A stretch of 64,000 bases of DNA from Paralithodes platypus (taxonomy: Eukaryota > Arthropoda > Malacostraca > Decapoda > Lithodidae): contig CM064517.1 of the NCBI GenBank assembly GCA_032716605.1, positions 19,512,742-19,576,741 on the forward strand. Reading direction: 5' to 3'. The position numbers were made by a program, and so were the translations under genes. The notes under the pieces were generated by a model. It was not told where the DNA came from. It worked only from the letters and a program-made list of their open reading frames with translations, and did not search any database. Of the stretch, positions 41,170 through 52,883 are shown in pieces (the stretch's first letter is position 1; each line of letters starts with the position of its first letter).

Positions 41170-41570
41170 GTACTATCTATGATACATTCTAGCGCATTCC
41201 TTAAGGCTATCCCTCAACACCATCGCATCGCATTCCTAATGTCAGTGTAGAGTATATTTGTCTCTACCATAATTTTACACAAGATTTCCTAATTGGTGTA
41301 GTGTACTGGATTTAGTGGTAATTATATATCATATAATAAGCCCATCCTCGCAAGGGAGCGAGCTGTCGCTTCAAACAGTCTACTGCACCAAATCACCACC
41401 CATAACGAGGGGCGTCGCGCTCCTTGGTGCCGCTAGAAGAGTGGCGAACACATCAAAAGGTCAAAAGGTAAAGGTAATTAAATTTTTGGCTAGCTGACAT
41501 TAACCCGTCCAGTATACTGTATTATGTTCTGGCAACTATTAGACCATTTGATTCAGTTTATTAAGAAAGA
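41170..41570 (+). repeat. Repeat S copy 1, interrupted by a LINE-C 3' fragment
   Basis: 41170-41240 matches 55433-55495, and 41281-41338 plus 41478-41570 match 57588-57780. It serves as the comparison for many TA insertions in the second copy. No coding capacity. Confidence 0.8.
41339..41477 (+). mobile_element. LINE-C 3' terminal fragment
   Basis: Encodes ILARERAVASNSLLHQITTH then NEGRRAPWCR and a stop, followed by AACACATCAAAAGGTCAAAAGG. It matches the 3' end at 8291-8420. It sits in repeat S; the uninterrupted site is near 57650. Confidence 0.85.
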
Positions 41571-41699
41571 CTTAGGCTAGCAATGGGGGACAGGAAAACG
41601 TCATCAAAATATCACTAATTTCTATATGTATAAATGTTACAGACATATTAAACTCAAATTCAACGACGTATTTTCTGTCTCCCACTATAAAACAATCTA

Positions 41700-41945
41700 T
41701 GTCTAGGTCTCTCGTGGTGCTGGCAAGTTTTAGTTTCTGTGTGAGTTATCCCAGGTTCGAGTCCCGGGACTTCCTCGTGAGCTTTGTTACACAGGGTGCC
41801 AAAACAGAAAATATCCAGTTCTGGATCATTTTTCTAAGCTTACAGGGATCAACTTTGCGCGGCGTCCGCGGGGGGCACAGGCCCCCGCTACATAACAGGG
41901 GATCCGGGGGGCATAGCCCCCCGGCCGCCAGATTTTTTTTGAGAT
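41700..41945 (+). repeat. Possible tRNA-derived repeat with GC-rich hairpins
   Basis: CCAGGTTCGAGTCCCGGG at 41752-41769 looks like a T-arm with a B box. A convincing A box was not found. Downstream are two short perfect hairpins, GGGGGGCACAGGCCCCC and GGGGGGCATAGCCCCCC. No family is named. Confidence 0.4.
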
Positions 41946-42115
41946 GTGAAGGTAAATATACGCACAATACATGCTCAAAATTTATTAAAAGGAATGAATA
42001 ATATTGTAAGTAAAAGGGATGTTATGTATGTTTACTGGTGTTTAACCCTTCCAGCCCGGGTGTCATTTTCTAAGGACACCAAAAAAAAAGGGCCGGTACC
42101 CGGGTGTCATTTTAA

Positions 42116-42596
42116 CCCTCTCAACACGGATGGGCTCTTAAACGCCCATAAAAAAGCATATACCAGGAACCCGGAAGGACTCTTGAACACCCCTGTAGTT
42201 GAAAGCCTGTGAGCTTCGTGTGCGAGGCGTCGGTCCGACGCATGTAAACAACAGCCGGCTGGACCGACGCCCCGCATCTCCGGCCACAAGAAGGAGAGCG
42301 GCGCTTGTTCTTGTGTGCCTGTATGTTGTTGTTAAGTATCGAATAGTAGTGTAAAGTGGCTGTTTTGACCATAAAGTTATCTCCAATGAAATCATCATCA
42401 CAGCTCAACCAGTTGACTTAGAGAGCTCTACTTAATGCCATTCTACAGGTAAATAACACAGCTACGCTTGGGGATGTGCGGGAATGCGGGAAGCAGTCTG
42501 ATTAACGAATATACGGTAGCCTAGCCTAGACGTTTTTCGGCCAAAACACCCGGTTTTCGAGGAATATATATATAATACATAGCCGGGGCTGGAGAG
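42116..42596. mobile_element. TTAA MITE nested in the piggyBac left region
   Basis: TTAA lies at 42112-42115 and 42597-42600. The ends are CCCTCTCAACACGGATGGGC and, complemented, CTCTCCAGCCCCGGCTATG. It carries the family box at 42391-42445, 151 bp from its right end. A member of the same family inserted in its own parent. Confidence 0.82.
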
Positions 42597-42738
42597 TTAA
42601 AATCCTTGTGCTTGAAAGCGTACTTCAAAATTCGCGCGGCCAAATTTTGCATTGTAGGAGCGACCGCAGCGCCACCAAGCCTCAACTACTAGTGTTATCA
42701 GTTCGTACGTGGCCGCCATAGCGAGTAATACTGAAAAA

Positions 42739-45351
42739 ATGTTTTCCGACGTGTCCGATTCGCTGCGCCCTCCCGCGGGCCCCAGTGCTACCCCGCTCGC
42801 AACTTCAACGCCTGTTGCAACCGAGAAGAAAGCTCAACGAAAGAAAGTTAAGCGTTTGTTGAGTGATAGCGCTATACAGCGACAACTTTTTGATAGTGAA
42901 GAGAGGAGTGGCGAAAGCTTGGTGGACAAGGAACAATTCATTAGTGCAAGTGAAGATGACCATTTCGTGGGCTTTGGAGACGACGATAATGTTGATTTAT
43001 TTGAGGGGGGAGACAGTAGTGATGATCCTGATGTGGAAGTGTTTCAGGAAGGTGCCATTGAGCTTCCAAGTGTGCTAGAACCTAGGCCTACCCCCTCGCC
43101 ATCTTTGCTAGGTCAGCCTAGGCCTAGCCCTATCCCAGGACCTTCCCCTTTGCCTGCCCGTACGCCCTTGAAAGTGGGCAAATATATCTATAAACAATCG
43201 TTGGTGAAAAGTGCAGCTAAAAAAGCACGCAGGGCAGCCGCAGAAAAGGATAGGGAAGCTGCAGACAGTGATAATGACGCCGACCCTGGCCTAGCAACCA
43301 CCCGCATTCCATTGTCCCGACGCCTTGACCCGGGACGCCGTGTGGGTCACCCACAGCCCTCGGCTTCATCTCTCCTTCAGGATGACCAAAGGGCCTCTTC
43401 AAGTGGTATTACTAGTGTGCTACAGGCCTCAACGCACCGCAGAGCATTATTTTTCTGCGGAGAAGCCCTCGGCTCGCCGCAAAAGGAGCCCAACTCCCGA
43501 GGCCGAGGCTCCCATTGTTGAAGCTCCCGCAGCCTGCCGCGCCCCACACCGCCGACGCCCGGTCACTTCTTCACCAGAATTGTCTCCTGAAGAGGATGCT
43601 GACGACCCCAACATTGCCCCAGATGACCTGACGTCGCCTGAGGAGGAAGAGGAAGTCCCGACAAGACGAGCGAGGTCGTGGACGTGGTCAGTCTGCCGCC
43701 GCCGCTGCCCCTGGGCGTGCAGGGCGTCCGTGTGGCCAAGGTGTCCAGGGCGTGTGCCTGCTGCACCTGCACGACCTCGAGCATCAGCATCCAACCTGTT
43801 TGTGTGGACAGATGGGGCTGATTTTGAGCCAGATTGTCCTGCCTTTGACGAGGTACAGATGGGTTCCGGGGTGTCACCAGCATATTCCTGTGGCCCAGAT
43901 GCTACCCCCAGTGAACTTTTCTGTGGCTTCTATGACAATGAAGTCATGGAATACCTCGTCGAAGAGACAAATCACCACCATGCTATCTGTGCCAACTTTC
44001 TTGGGAGGAAGACCAGTGCCAAGATGGTGGCATGGAGAGCTGTCACTGTGGCAGAACTATATGTGTTCTTGGCACTCACAATGCTGATGACACATATAAG
44101 GAAGCACGTTCTGGCCGACTACTGGATCACTGGCGACATCATAACGACTCCAGCATTTGGCAAATACATGTCCAGGGACAGGTACTTCGACATCCTCTCC
44201 TATCTCCACCTGACAAACAACATGGCAGTCCACCTTCCCGACTCATTATGGAAGATCAGGAAGCTGTATGACATGATACGTCATCGGTTCACCACATACA
44301 GTACCTGATTCCTTTCCAGAATATGTGCCTCGACGAGTCTCTGGTCCTGTTCCGTGGTAGGCTGCACTTCCGACAGTATATCCCGTCCAAGAGACACCGC
44401 TTCGGCATCAAGCTCTTCGTCCTCTGCGACTGTTTGACGGGGTATGTGCTGGAATTTATAGTCTACAGCGGCAAGGCTGGAGAAATTGAGACTGACCCCC
44501 TCATTGGTTTTGGTGGCGCTGTAGTGAAGAAGATGATGGAGAGGCACTTCAATAAAAACCACATCCTCTACACAGATAATTATTACACGTCGCCTCTCCT
44601 GACCAAGTACCTCCATGACCGCAAGACCGGAACTGTCGGCACAGTCAAGGGCAAGAGGAAGGGCATGCCAGGCTACCCAACCAAGACGAAGAAGGCGGAC
44701 ATCTTCCACAAGAAGAGTGGCGCCATCCTCTCCATCCACTGGCATGACCAGCGCAAGGTCAACCTCCTCACCACATGCCACAAGGCCCAGATGGTCGCCA
44801 CAGGGAAGGAGGACCGAAGAACCAAGAACCCCGTCCAAAAACCAGCTGCTGTCCTGGATTATAACCTCAACATGCGCCTCGTTGACAAGTCCGACATGCA
44901 GATGGGCTTCATCGACTGCCTGCGAACATCTTGCAGGTGGTACAAGAAGTTTATCCTGCATACGGTAGATATGTCGGTCCTCAATGCCTACAACATCTAC
45001 CGTCTGAGGACTCCAGGAGCCAAGAAGTACAAGTCCCTGCGGAAGTTCCACAAGCAGGTGCTACTTGAGCTCCTGGCTAAACATGCGGCTACACCAGGGA
45101 GGCCACTACAAGGACCAGGCCAGCTGGACAGAACGGGGTGTGCTGAATTTTTCAGGAAGCACCAGCTCAACGCCCTTCCTTTCAAAGCACCAGGCAGTAA
45201 CGTTAGGAGTAAGAAGAGGTGCCATGTGTGCAGCCACACAACTCGCAGACCCCGCAAACCCACAAAATCCACTTGGGAATGCCTCGAGTGTCAAGTTGGA
45301 CTGTGTGCTGGCACCTGCTTCAACGACTTCCACACTCTAACAAACTTTTGA
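42739..45351 (+). pseudogene. piggyBac (DDE_Tnp_1_7-type) transposase, nearly complete
   Basis: The first ATG (42739) gives MFSDVSDSLRPP, an acidic/Ser/Pro-rich head of about 260 codons, shifted in frame near 43440. The middle frame (to 44296) holds FGKYMSRDRYFDILSYLHLT, the pre-catalytic helix region. TACAGTA at 44297-44303 breaks the frame; deleting five bases joins it to PFQNMCLDESLVLFRGRL (first catalytic Asp). Then come ILYTDNYYTSPLL (second Asp), DYNLNMRLVDKSDMQ (third Asp), and a C-terminal Cys-rich zinc domain (CHVCSH...CLECQVGLC...CFNDFH). All three catalytic Asp and the zinc domain are intact. It would catalyse cut-and-paste at TTAA. A further frame change in the Arg/Gly-rich segment near 43670-43790 is possible. 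Confidence 0.92.
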
Positions 45352-45572
45352 AGTGGAAGTGACAACAGTGAAAGTGACACTCAAATGTAGGCTAAAAATA
45401 ATAATATAACTACCGGTAAGTATAAGTGAAAAGGACACATATACTGTAAGTAATAATAAGTGCCTTCAATAACAATATGAACAAGTGAAAGTGACACTAT
45501 AATATATATTTCTAACAATAAATAAGTGAAAATGACACTCAATAAGCCTAGGCCAGTCAAAGTGACAGTATA
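45352..45572 (+). repeat. piggyBac 3' flank with GTGAAAGTGACACT-type repeats, block 1
   Basis: Short repeats of AAGTGAAAGTGACACT and variants. 45400-45570 is similar, with about 15 percent difference, to 48425-48605 on the far side of LINE-J. The first block has TACCGGTA at 45411-45418 and TACTGTA near 45444 that the second lacks. Confidence 0.7.
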
Positions 45573-48420
45573 ATACTTTGGAGGGTTTTGAGTTATATGA
45601 GAGAAATGCTATTAGAGCAGAGGTTGGAAGAGGACTGTTTATTTATGTAAGAAAAGAGCTCAAGGTTAATGAGGTGGATATGAGACAGCAGTATTATGAG
45701 TACTGTATTTGTGTATTGAAGTAAAATGTGTAAGAGGATCAATTCTAATTGCCTCTATATATAGAAGCCCAAATAATAGCAGGGGAGAGGATGATAACCT
45801 ACTGAAAGCAATGGAGGAGATAGATAATAGAGAGAACAAATATAAAATTTTGATTGGAGATTTCAATTTGCCAAGGATCAACTGGGCAAATTGTACTACT
45901 CCAGCGGAACAGGGTAGCCTGGAAAATAAGTTTATAGATAAAGTGAGAGATTGTTTTTTAACGCAACATATTGTAGAAATGACAAGATATAGAAATGGGA
46001 CGCAGGGGAGTGTACTTGATTTGATTTTTAGCAATGAAGAGGATATAGTGGAACATGTTAATGTGGATAGCCCTATAGGTCGTAGTGACCATGCCTGTAT
46101 AAGCTTTAGTTGTAACATTAAATCAGAGAGGGATAATAGAAGCAATAGAAAAATATACATGTATGATAGAGCAGATTATGAGCTGCTGAGACGGTGTTTG
46201 GACATTGACTGGGGGGAATACTTGAACGGTGAAGACGCTGAAGGAATGTGGAGGAAAATTAGAGTCAAACTGGAGAATGCTGTATCCAAAAGTGTACCAG
46301 TAAGGGAATATAAGGATAAAACAAAATTGAGGAAAAGAACTAACCCAGAATTGCCAATGAAAAGAAAGCTTTGGATATTGATTAGAAGAAAGAAACGATT
46401 GTGGGAAAGATTAAAATTGTTAAAAAAGAACAGGGGGTCTAGTATAGAGGCTAAGGAAGTGGATCTGGAACGCAGACAAATAAACAATAAAATAAGGTGG
46501 GAAACAAGGAGGGGGGTGAAGGAGAGGGAGAGAGAGATAGCTAGAAATGTGAAGGATAATCCAAAAATATTCTGGAAGTACATTCAGGAAAAGTTAACAA
46601 GAAGAGTAGGGATCCCAGAGCTGGTAGGGGGGTTGAATGATGGGAGTAGAGCGAAGACTGAGCGGTGCTGGGGAAATACTTTGGGGGGGTACTAACAGTG
46701 GAGTCGGAGGATGCAGTGCCTACTATTCCCATCAAACAGGCACCGGCACTAGAACTAATAGAGGTTTCCCATGCTAGAATAAGAAGGGCTATAGAAAAAA
46801 TTAACAGAAGTAAGTCACCGGGACCGGATGGGATACACCCAAGAATCATAAAGGAAGGAGGGGAGATGTTAGTAGAGCCATTGAAAATGTTATTTGAGGT
46901 ATCGTTTAATACAGGACAAATCCCGATGGACTGGAGAGAGCCGAACATAACAGCTATATTTAAGAAGGGAAAGAGAAATGACCCAGGGAATTATAGACCA
47001 GTCAGTTTGACAAGTGTTGTGTGTAAACTAATGGAAACGGTAATTAGAGAAGGAATAATGGATCATATGAAGTCAAACCAACTTTTCAGTGGGAGACAGT
47101 TCGGATTCTTGCCGGGGAGGTCGACGGTACTACAGCTAATTAAGGTGGTAGATGATTGGATGCAAATTCTAGAAGATGGTGATGTAATAGACGTGGTATA
47201 TTGCGATTTTATGAAGGCCTTCGATAAGGTCCCACATAAAAGGTTAATAGAGAAAGTTAGAAGCTATAATATAGGGGAGAAATGTGTGAAATGGATAGAA
47301 GCCTTCCTGAAAGATCGGAGACAGAGGGTACTGGTGAATGGAATAGGCTCGGGGTGGAGGGAAATTACAAGTGGGGTACCTCAGGGATCTGTGTTGGGAC
47401 CACTGCTGTTCGTTATATTTATCAACGACTTGCCTGAAGTTATAACGTAATGGAAGTGAGGTATACCTGTATGCGGATGACACTAAACTGTATAGAAGAG
47501 TGAGGAGTAAGGAAGATATGGGTTTGCTTCAAGGAGATGTGGAGGGCATGAAGGGATGGTCTGAGCATTGGTTAATGCCTTTTCATCCAAAAAAATGCAA
47601 GTACATGCGGATTGGGACCAGCAAGATAGACAAGGTAGGATACAGTATGTATGAAGCGATGGAGGAAGTGAATGCAGAAAAGGATATAGGAGTAGTGATA
47701 GACAATAAGTTAAATTTCTCAGAACATTTAGCGGAAAAGATAAACAAAGCCAATAGAATTGTAGGGCTGATAAGGAGGACATTTGTGTCACTTGACGAAG
47801 AAATCTTCAGGAATCTCTATACAGCGCTGGTTAGGCCGCACCTGGAATATGCGAACCAGGTGTGGGCTCCATATATGGTAAAGGATATAGAAGCAGTGGA
47901 GAAAGTGCAGAGGAGAGCTAGCAAGCTGGTACCAACGTTGAAGAACGCGGGCTATGAGCAGAGGTTGAGGACACTGGGGCTTCCGACACTGGCATATAGG
48001 AGAAAGAGAGGGGATATGATAAGAGACTTTTAAGATAGTGTCAGGAAAGTACGATGAGGATGTGTGTGAAGGTATCTTCTTGATGCGGGAGGGAACAAGA
48101 ACGAGAGGACACTCTAAGAAAATTTACAAAGAAAGAAATAGGCATGAGAAGGCAAAGAACTCATTTTGTGATAGAGTGGTAAATGAGTGGAACGCACTGC
48201 CCCAGTATGTAGTCGATTCCGAATCAATAAGGGAGTTTGAAAGTAATCTTGATAAAGCATGGGGAAGACAAGATTTGAAGTTTGATTATAAAACAAAAAT
48301 ACAGAATAGTAAAAATGTTGCGTCTGCTACCGCCGCCGCCAACACAGTGAACGACCGCAGCAGTGCAAGTACTGGTACTGAGCTGGATACACAGGCATAG
48401 TTTGCCTTTTTCCAGAGGAT
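45573..48420 (+). pseudogene. LINE-J: endonuclease and RT, CR1-like, near-complete ORF2
   Basis: From 45573 the text reads FELYERNAIRAEVGRGLFIY; TACTGTA at 45701-45707 shifts the frame and deleting five bases leads into LCIEVKCVRGSILIASIYRS. Then come ILIGDFNLPRINWANC and GRSDHACISF (endonuclease boxes), a basic linker, [70 protein letters not shown] (catalytic), and the thumb YTALVRPHLEYANQVWAPYM. Single-base shifts at about 46672, 47448 and 48031 break it. The 3' end has AAT repeats near 48430. It is 5'-truncated within the endonuclease. Inserted in the piggyBac 3' flank. Confidence 0.88.
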
Positions 48421-49069
48421 CTACTGTAAGAATAATAATAATAAAACTAAGTATAAGTGAAAGAGACACACAAGTAATAATAAGTGCCTTCATAACAACA
48501 TGAACAAGTGACAGTGACACTATATATATTATTAGCTTACCTAACAATACATAAAAGGGAAAATGACACTACTATTTATCAAAGTCCAGTGAAAGTGACA
48601 CTATAATCATAATCATAATAATAATAATAAAACAAAGTAATAAGTGACAGACACACAAATCAGTTCATGTAAATAACTTTATTGAGTTAAAATAACATAA
48701 TAACTATAATAAATGACAGAATAACCAATAAAACACTATCAAATCGCTTCCCGGCATAATTGCGGGTGGAGCGACAAGTGTAACTGGGCGTCGTAGCCGG
48801 GGCCGCGGTTGAGTGTTCGGACGCGCCGAGGTAAATACGCGGCAAAAGTTACCTCCACTTCCATCACCATCACTCCGGAACCAGTTGAGCTAGAGAGCTC
48901 TACTCAACGCCATTCTATGCAGCAAGGTAAGGCGCCCATTTCTATATATGTTTGATTAATGTAGGTAATATATTAAGCGAGATTAGCCTTAGTTTACTTT
49001 TGTTGATATTCGGCCAGATCGCCCGGATACGAGCTCCGTCCTTTGGAGAGCCTGCCCGGGCCAGGAGGG
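48421..49069 (+). repeat. piggyBac 3' region, block 2 and right terminus
   Basis: It contains the second copy of the 3' flank block, AAT runs, the family subterminal box (48862-48918) and the right inverted repeat. No gene. Confidence 0.7.
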
Positions 49070-49073
49070 TTAA

Positions 49074-49528
49074 TCAGGATACTAGGGGAGCTGGCTGCCT
49101 GTACTTCAGTCTCAAAGGGATTCACTTCAGGTCCACTAATATAGGCATTGAAAACAGGTTTTTAAATTATTCTTAGCAGTCCCTGTTTTAGTTTTGTAAC
49201 TTTTGTCCAATAAAGATTTCATGTATATTTGTTGTTGCATTCCAAGAACTATTACATACCGGTACTTAATTTATATCCTTTCATATGATACATGAGTTAC
49301 TATAGAGTACCGTACTGGTTAAAATACATACCGGTACCAAGTTTCAAGAATAAACTTTGATTAGAACATTATTATTTTCCCTGGGCCGAGTAAAAATACC
49401 TGGGTAGGCTATTCGGTAAATCTGACTTTTTGGACCGACAGCGATTTCAGTAAGTTTTAGTTTGTATTTTTTCATTTTTCCTTCAGATATAGTGTTGTTT
49501 TATACTGAAGAGGAGCTGAAATGAGTAT
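49074..49528. other. No gene seen; flank of piggyBac element
   Basis: Contains TACCGGTA motifs near 49258 and 49331. No open frame of note. Confidence 0.5.
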
Positions 49529-52500
49529 TTACCTATTATCCAACAATCTAAAAACACGCCCCCCACTAGTGGGGATGGCTATGAAGTTCAGGGAAAATGA
49601 GGGGTTAAAAGCGTAAAAATACAATAATATAGCGTTTTGTATCAAAACTTGGCTCAGGTTTTCCCAAATTGCAAACCCATAAAACCCAATTTTGTGAATA
49701 CCCGAGCCAACTTTTGACGAAAGCTGGCTCGGATTTCACGGGGTGGAGTTTTATGTTATAAAAATAGTCAACTTTGGGAAGACATTAGCCTAACCTAACA
49801 ACCTTACCTAACCTATTCTAGTATTATGGGTGGGGGCTGCCGCCCCCACACCCCTGCTGGTTGTTTTTTTTTTTTTTTTTTTTTTTTATTATAATGTGCT
49901 AGGCTATTAGCCTAACCTAACAACCTTACCTAACCTAACCTAGTATATGGGTGGGGGCTGCCACCCCCACTGGTTGGGTACTGGCTGAAAAACTTGTTGT
50001 TTTACAGTAGTTACTGTATTTTAGCGTTTTTTTTTTTCTTTCTATCTTATAACCCATTTCAGCTCTTAACCTGACAAGTGCAATATAGACCTAGGGTAGT
50101 TATTTGTGCATTTCTAGCCTTGGATTCTGACAGAATTCGTTATATTTACAATATAGAGCATTATTTGTTTTTGGTATGCATTTATTTTACATATAATTAT
50201 GATGTATATATGAACCTTCAGGAGTGCTAAAATAAGTTGGAAAAGCATTTGGGTGGTGAAAAACGAAGATATTGGACACCCGGTCATAATCTCAGGCGAG
50301 AGAGAGCCACAGGCAACCCTCCCCTCTCGCTGTCTGTGAGTCAACTGAGGCGAGCGGGGCGGTGTGTGCCGGTGTCTGGGTGTTACATAACGATCTTTTA
50401 TGCAACCCACTTGTGCTACATTATCGCGGGAGAGAAAAATAACCGATAAATGATGATAATTGAGGAGGGGAGGGGGGGTGTGTGTGAGAAACACATGGAT
50501 GAGTACTAGAGGGGAATTATCTCACCTAGAGACAAATTCCTTTGTTTTGATAGGCCCCTTTTTTGGGGGGGAAGGTTTTTTTTATGGTCTTGCTTCCATG
50601 AGGCCTATCGCGTTCCCTATAGGAAGCCTTCCGAGAGGCCTATCGCGCTTGCCGGGTTAATGACATATATAGCAATGATGTGTATTATGCTCTACCGGAC
50701 CTATTAGGCCTAAAAAGATCGATGGGCTAACTGTCGGTCCAAAACGTCAGTATAACCGGCTATTCCCATCTCGGGAATAATAATAAAATAATAATTCTTT
50801 AAGTACAATCAGTAGGAACGTAGAAACTTACTTTAATTTTCACAACTTTAAAAGACTCAAGATTCTGCTAGGCTAATTCCGAAAATATTCAATCAAGTCT
50901 CCTGTCTCCGTTACCCCCATGAAGTCAGGTTATAGTAATGACAAGACATACCAATTATATAGGCCTATGTTAGTTAGCGGGTGTGTGGACTGTGGGGATA
51001 GTGGCAGCCCCCACTTTGGACACTAAGACTAAGTAAAGTTAGGTTAGGGCTTACTAAGGTAATGCAAATTATCTACTCATAACATGATAAACAATTGAAC
51101 AATAAACTACTGTACTATATTCCTTGAAGAAATAAAAACAAACAATTGTACATAAGGCTGCGGAAAGATTCTTTAGTGATACCCAAGTCATGGCCGGGAT
51201 TCCGGGAAATCTATAAATGCACTGTAGGCGGTAGGCCTAGCTGCTGGCTGTACACTTATTAAATTGTACCGGTAATCTGGCTAAAAAGTTACCGGTATAC
51301 AAAATGAGAACATAGAGGCAGGGTGCAGATCCCACTTTGGACACTAAGTTTGGACTTTGGTTAGGGTAAGTTATTGCAAATCTTCCACTCATAATATAAA
51401 CTACAATAAAATAAGATACCAGTAATACCTACTGTAGCCTATTCTGCCTATAGCCTATACCTTGAAAACAAAAACAAACCGTAAGACTGCGAAAGTATTC
51501 TTCAGTAACAGGTCTACCCAAATCATGGCCGAAAACTCTATAAATGCACTGTAGGGTGGCAGGCTTAACCTAGGCTAGGCCTATACAGTACAGTACTCGT
51601 ACTGTACTGGTACAGTGTACACTCTTTATTAAATTGTGCCGGTACTTTGGCAGAAAATCTTATAAGAACATAGGCTAGCAGCAGACCTCACTTTGGACAC
51701 TAAGTTAGGTTAGGTTAGGACTGTCTGTTACGTACCGTTCATAAGATCCTGTGTAGCGGCCCGCGGGAACTGTTTTTCAGATGCCTATTTACTAATAAAC
51801 ATTGAACAATATCTTTAACCTACACTATCCTAACCTAACCTTAAATAACTAGTATAGCCTATTAGTGGAATATTTATGAATGTAAAATGTAAAAAAAATG
51901 TGTAAAATTACCAAATTATTGAGATATAGGGCCTAGGCTAGCCTATTTACAGGTTCACCGCCTACACAGGATTATATCTGTACCGTTTCATAGGCTTCAG
52001 CTTATATACCGGTACTGTACCTAAAAAATAATGGTAAGTATGTAGTATTCGGGCATAGGCTACCGCCTGCCAGGCCATGCCTTGTTTACACTACTTGCAT
52101 GTTCGCATCTATTTTGACTGTCGTGGGATACAATAATAGGTTGACCGTTGAGGAACTAGGCAGTAGGCTAGATGAGAATTTCAACAAGCCCTGGGGAGGA
52201 GCAAGGCAGTGGTGAGGGCTCCTCAATAAATCCTATAGGCGGCCCCTATAATCCCACGGCATGACGGCAAACTGTTATTGTCATAGGCTAGGCCTAGGCT
52301 ATAGGCTAGCCAGGGTGTCAAACGACGCAATTTTTTTGAGTGATAACACAAATGAACTTTCTGTATAATGATAACAAAATTTTAATCCTAGCCTATGTAT
52401 TTTTATATTATTATTTTAAAAGTTAGACATCTAAAATAGGCCTAGGCCTACTGTGTTCCAAAACTCAAGAGTAGCCTAGGCTAGGTTAGCCTAGCTGCCT

Positions 52501-52883
52501 AGCCTAGCCTTACAAACAAAAATAAAAAAATACAGGAATGTTGGTCTAGGCTAAGTTTAATATACACTTCCCAGGTCATTTTAACAGTTCTATTGCTTCT
52601 ATATATCATATAATACACCATAGAGTAAGTTTTTAATAGGCTAACTAGAAAAAAAGGTCATCTTATAAATAATTACCTTAATTGAGGACCTTCGCGGTTC
52701 CAGGGTTAAGAGGTGGGGGCTCTGAGTTTTAGCCTACAAGAACCAGATTCCCAGCTGCCATTTAACCTTATTTTTTACTGTCTTTAACCTCAAATCTTCC
52801 TTGATCTTCATTAGCCTATCAATACATTATACATAGCCCCACTAGTGGGGGCAGTCCTAAGATTGTTGGATAATGGGTTATCC
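49529..52883. mobile_element. Large inverted-repeat element (about 3.35 kb), non-coding
   Basis: The left end (ATTATCCAACAATCTAAAA, then CCCCCCACTAGTGGGG) is matched by the complement of the right end (ATTATCCAACAATCTTAGGA, then CCCCCACTAGTGGGG). The left part is related to repeat N (GGCTATGAAGTTCAGGGAAA, CCCGAGCCAACTTTTGACG). Inside are GTGGGGGCTGCCGCCCCCAC hairpins, a T-run at 49865-49887, tandem units at 51009-51720, and many TAGGCCTA/TAGGCTA motifs. No target duplication or transposase was identified. Confidence 0.6.
51009..51720 (+). repeat. Tandem units of about 320-356 bp
   Basis: CCCACTTTGGACACTAAG recurs at 51009, 51331 and (as CTCACTTTGGACACTAAG) 51687. Shared internal landmarks include ATCTATAAATGCACTGTAGG and TTATTAAATTGT. 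Unit 2 is longer, largely because of clustered TACAGTA, TACTGTA, TAGGCTA and TAGGCCTA strings around 51570-51620. Confidence 0.82.

Larger units (their letters stand above)
42046..49069 (+). mobile_element. piggyBac transposon (7.0 kb) with nested elements
   Basis: TTAA lies at 42042-42045 and 49070-49073. The termini are CCCTTCCAGCCCGGGTGTC and, complemented, CCCTCCTGGCCCGGGCAGG. Inside are a nested TTAA element (42116-42596), the transposase (42739-45351), and LINE-J (45573-48420). The subterminal box CCAGTTGAGCTAGAGAGCTC (48862-48918) lies about 150 bp from the right end, as in the MITEs of the same family, so this is the plausible autonomous parent of the TTAA MITEs. Confidence 0.85.

Noticed and set aside
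43325..43800. Arg/Ser-rich protein between the acidic head and catalytic part of the piggyBac gene as a separate gene
   Set aside because: It is in line with the transposase and fits frame changes within one gene better than a separate CDS.
44281..45051. Long minus-strand open frame (256 codons) over the piggyBac transposase
   Set aside because: It is the antisense shadow of the conserved transposase frame; its residues match no family and codon positions follow the plus-strand gene.
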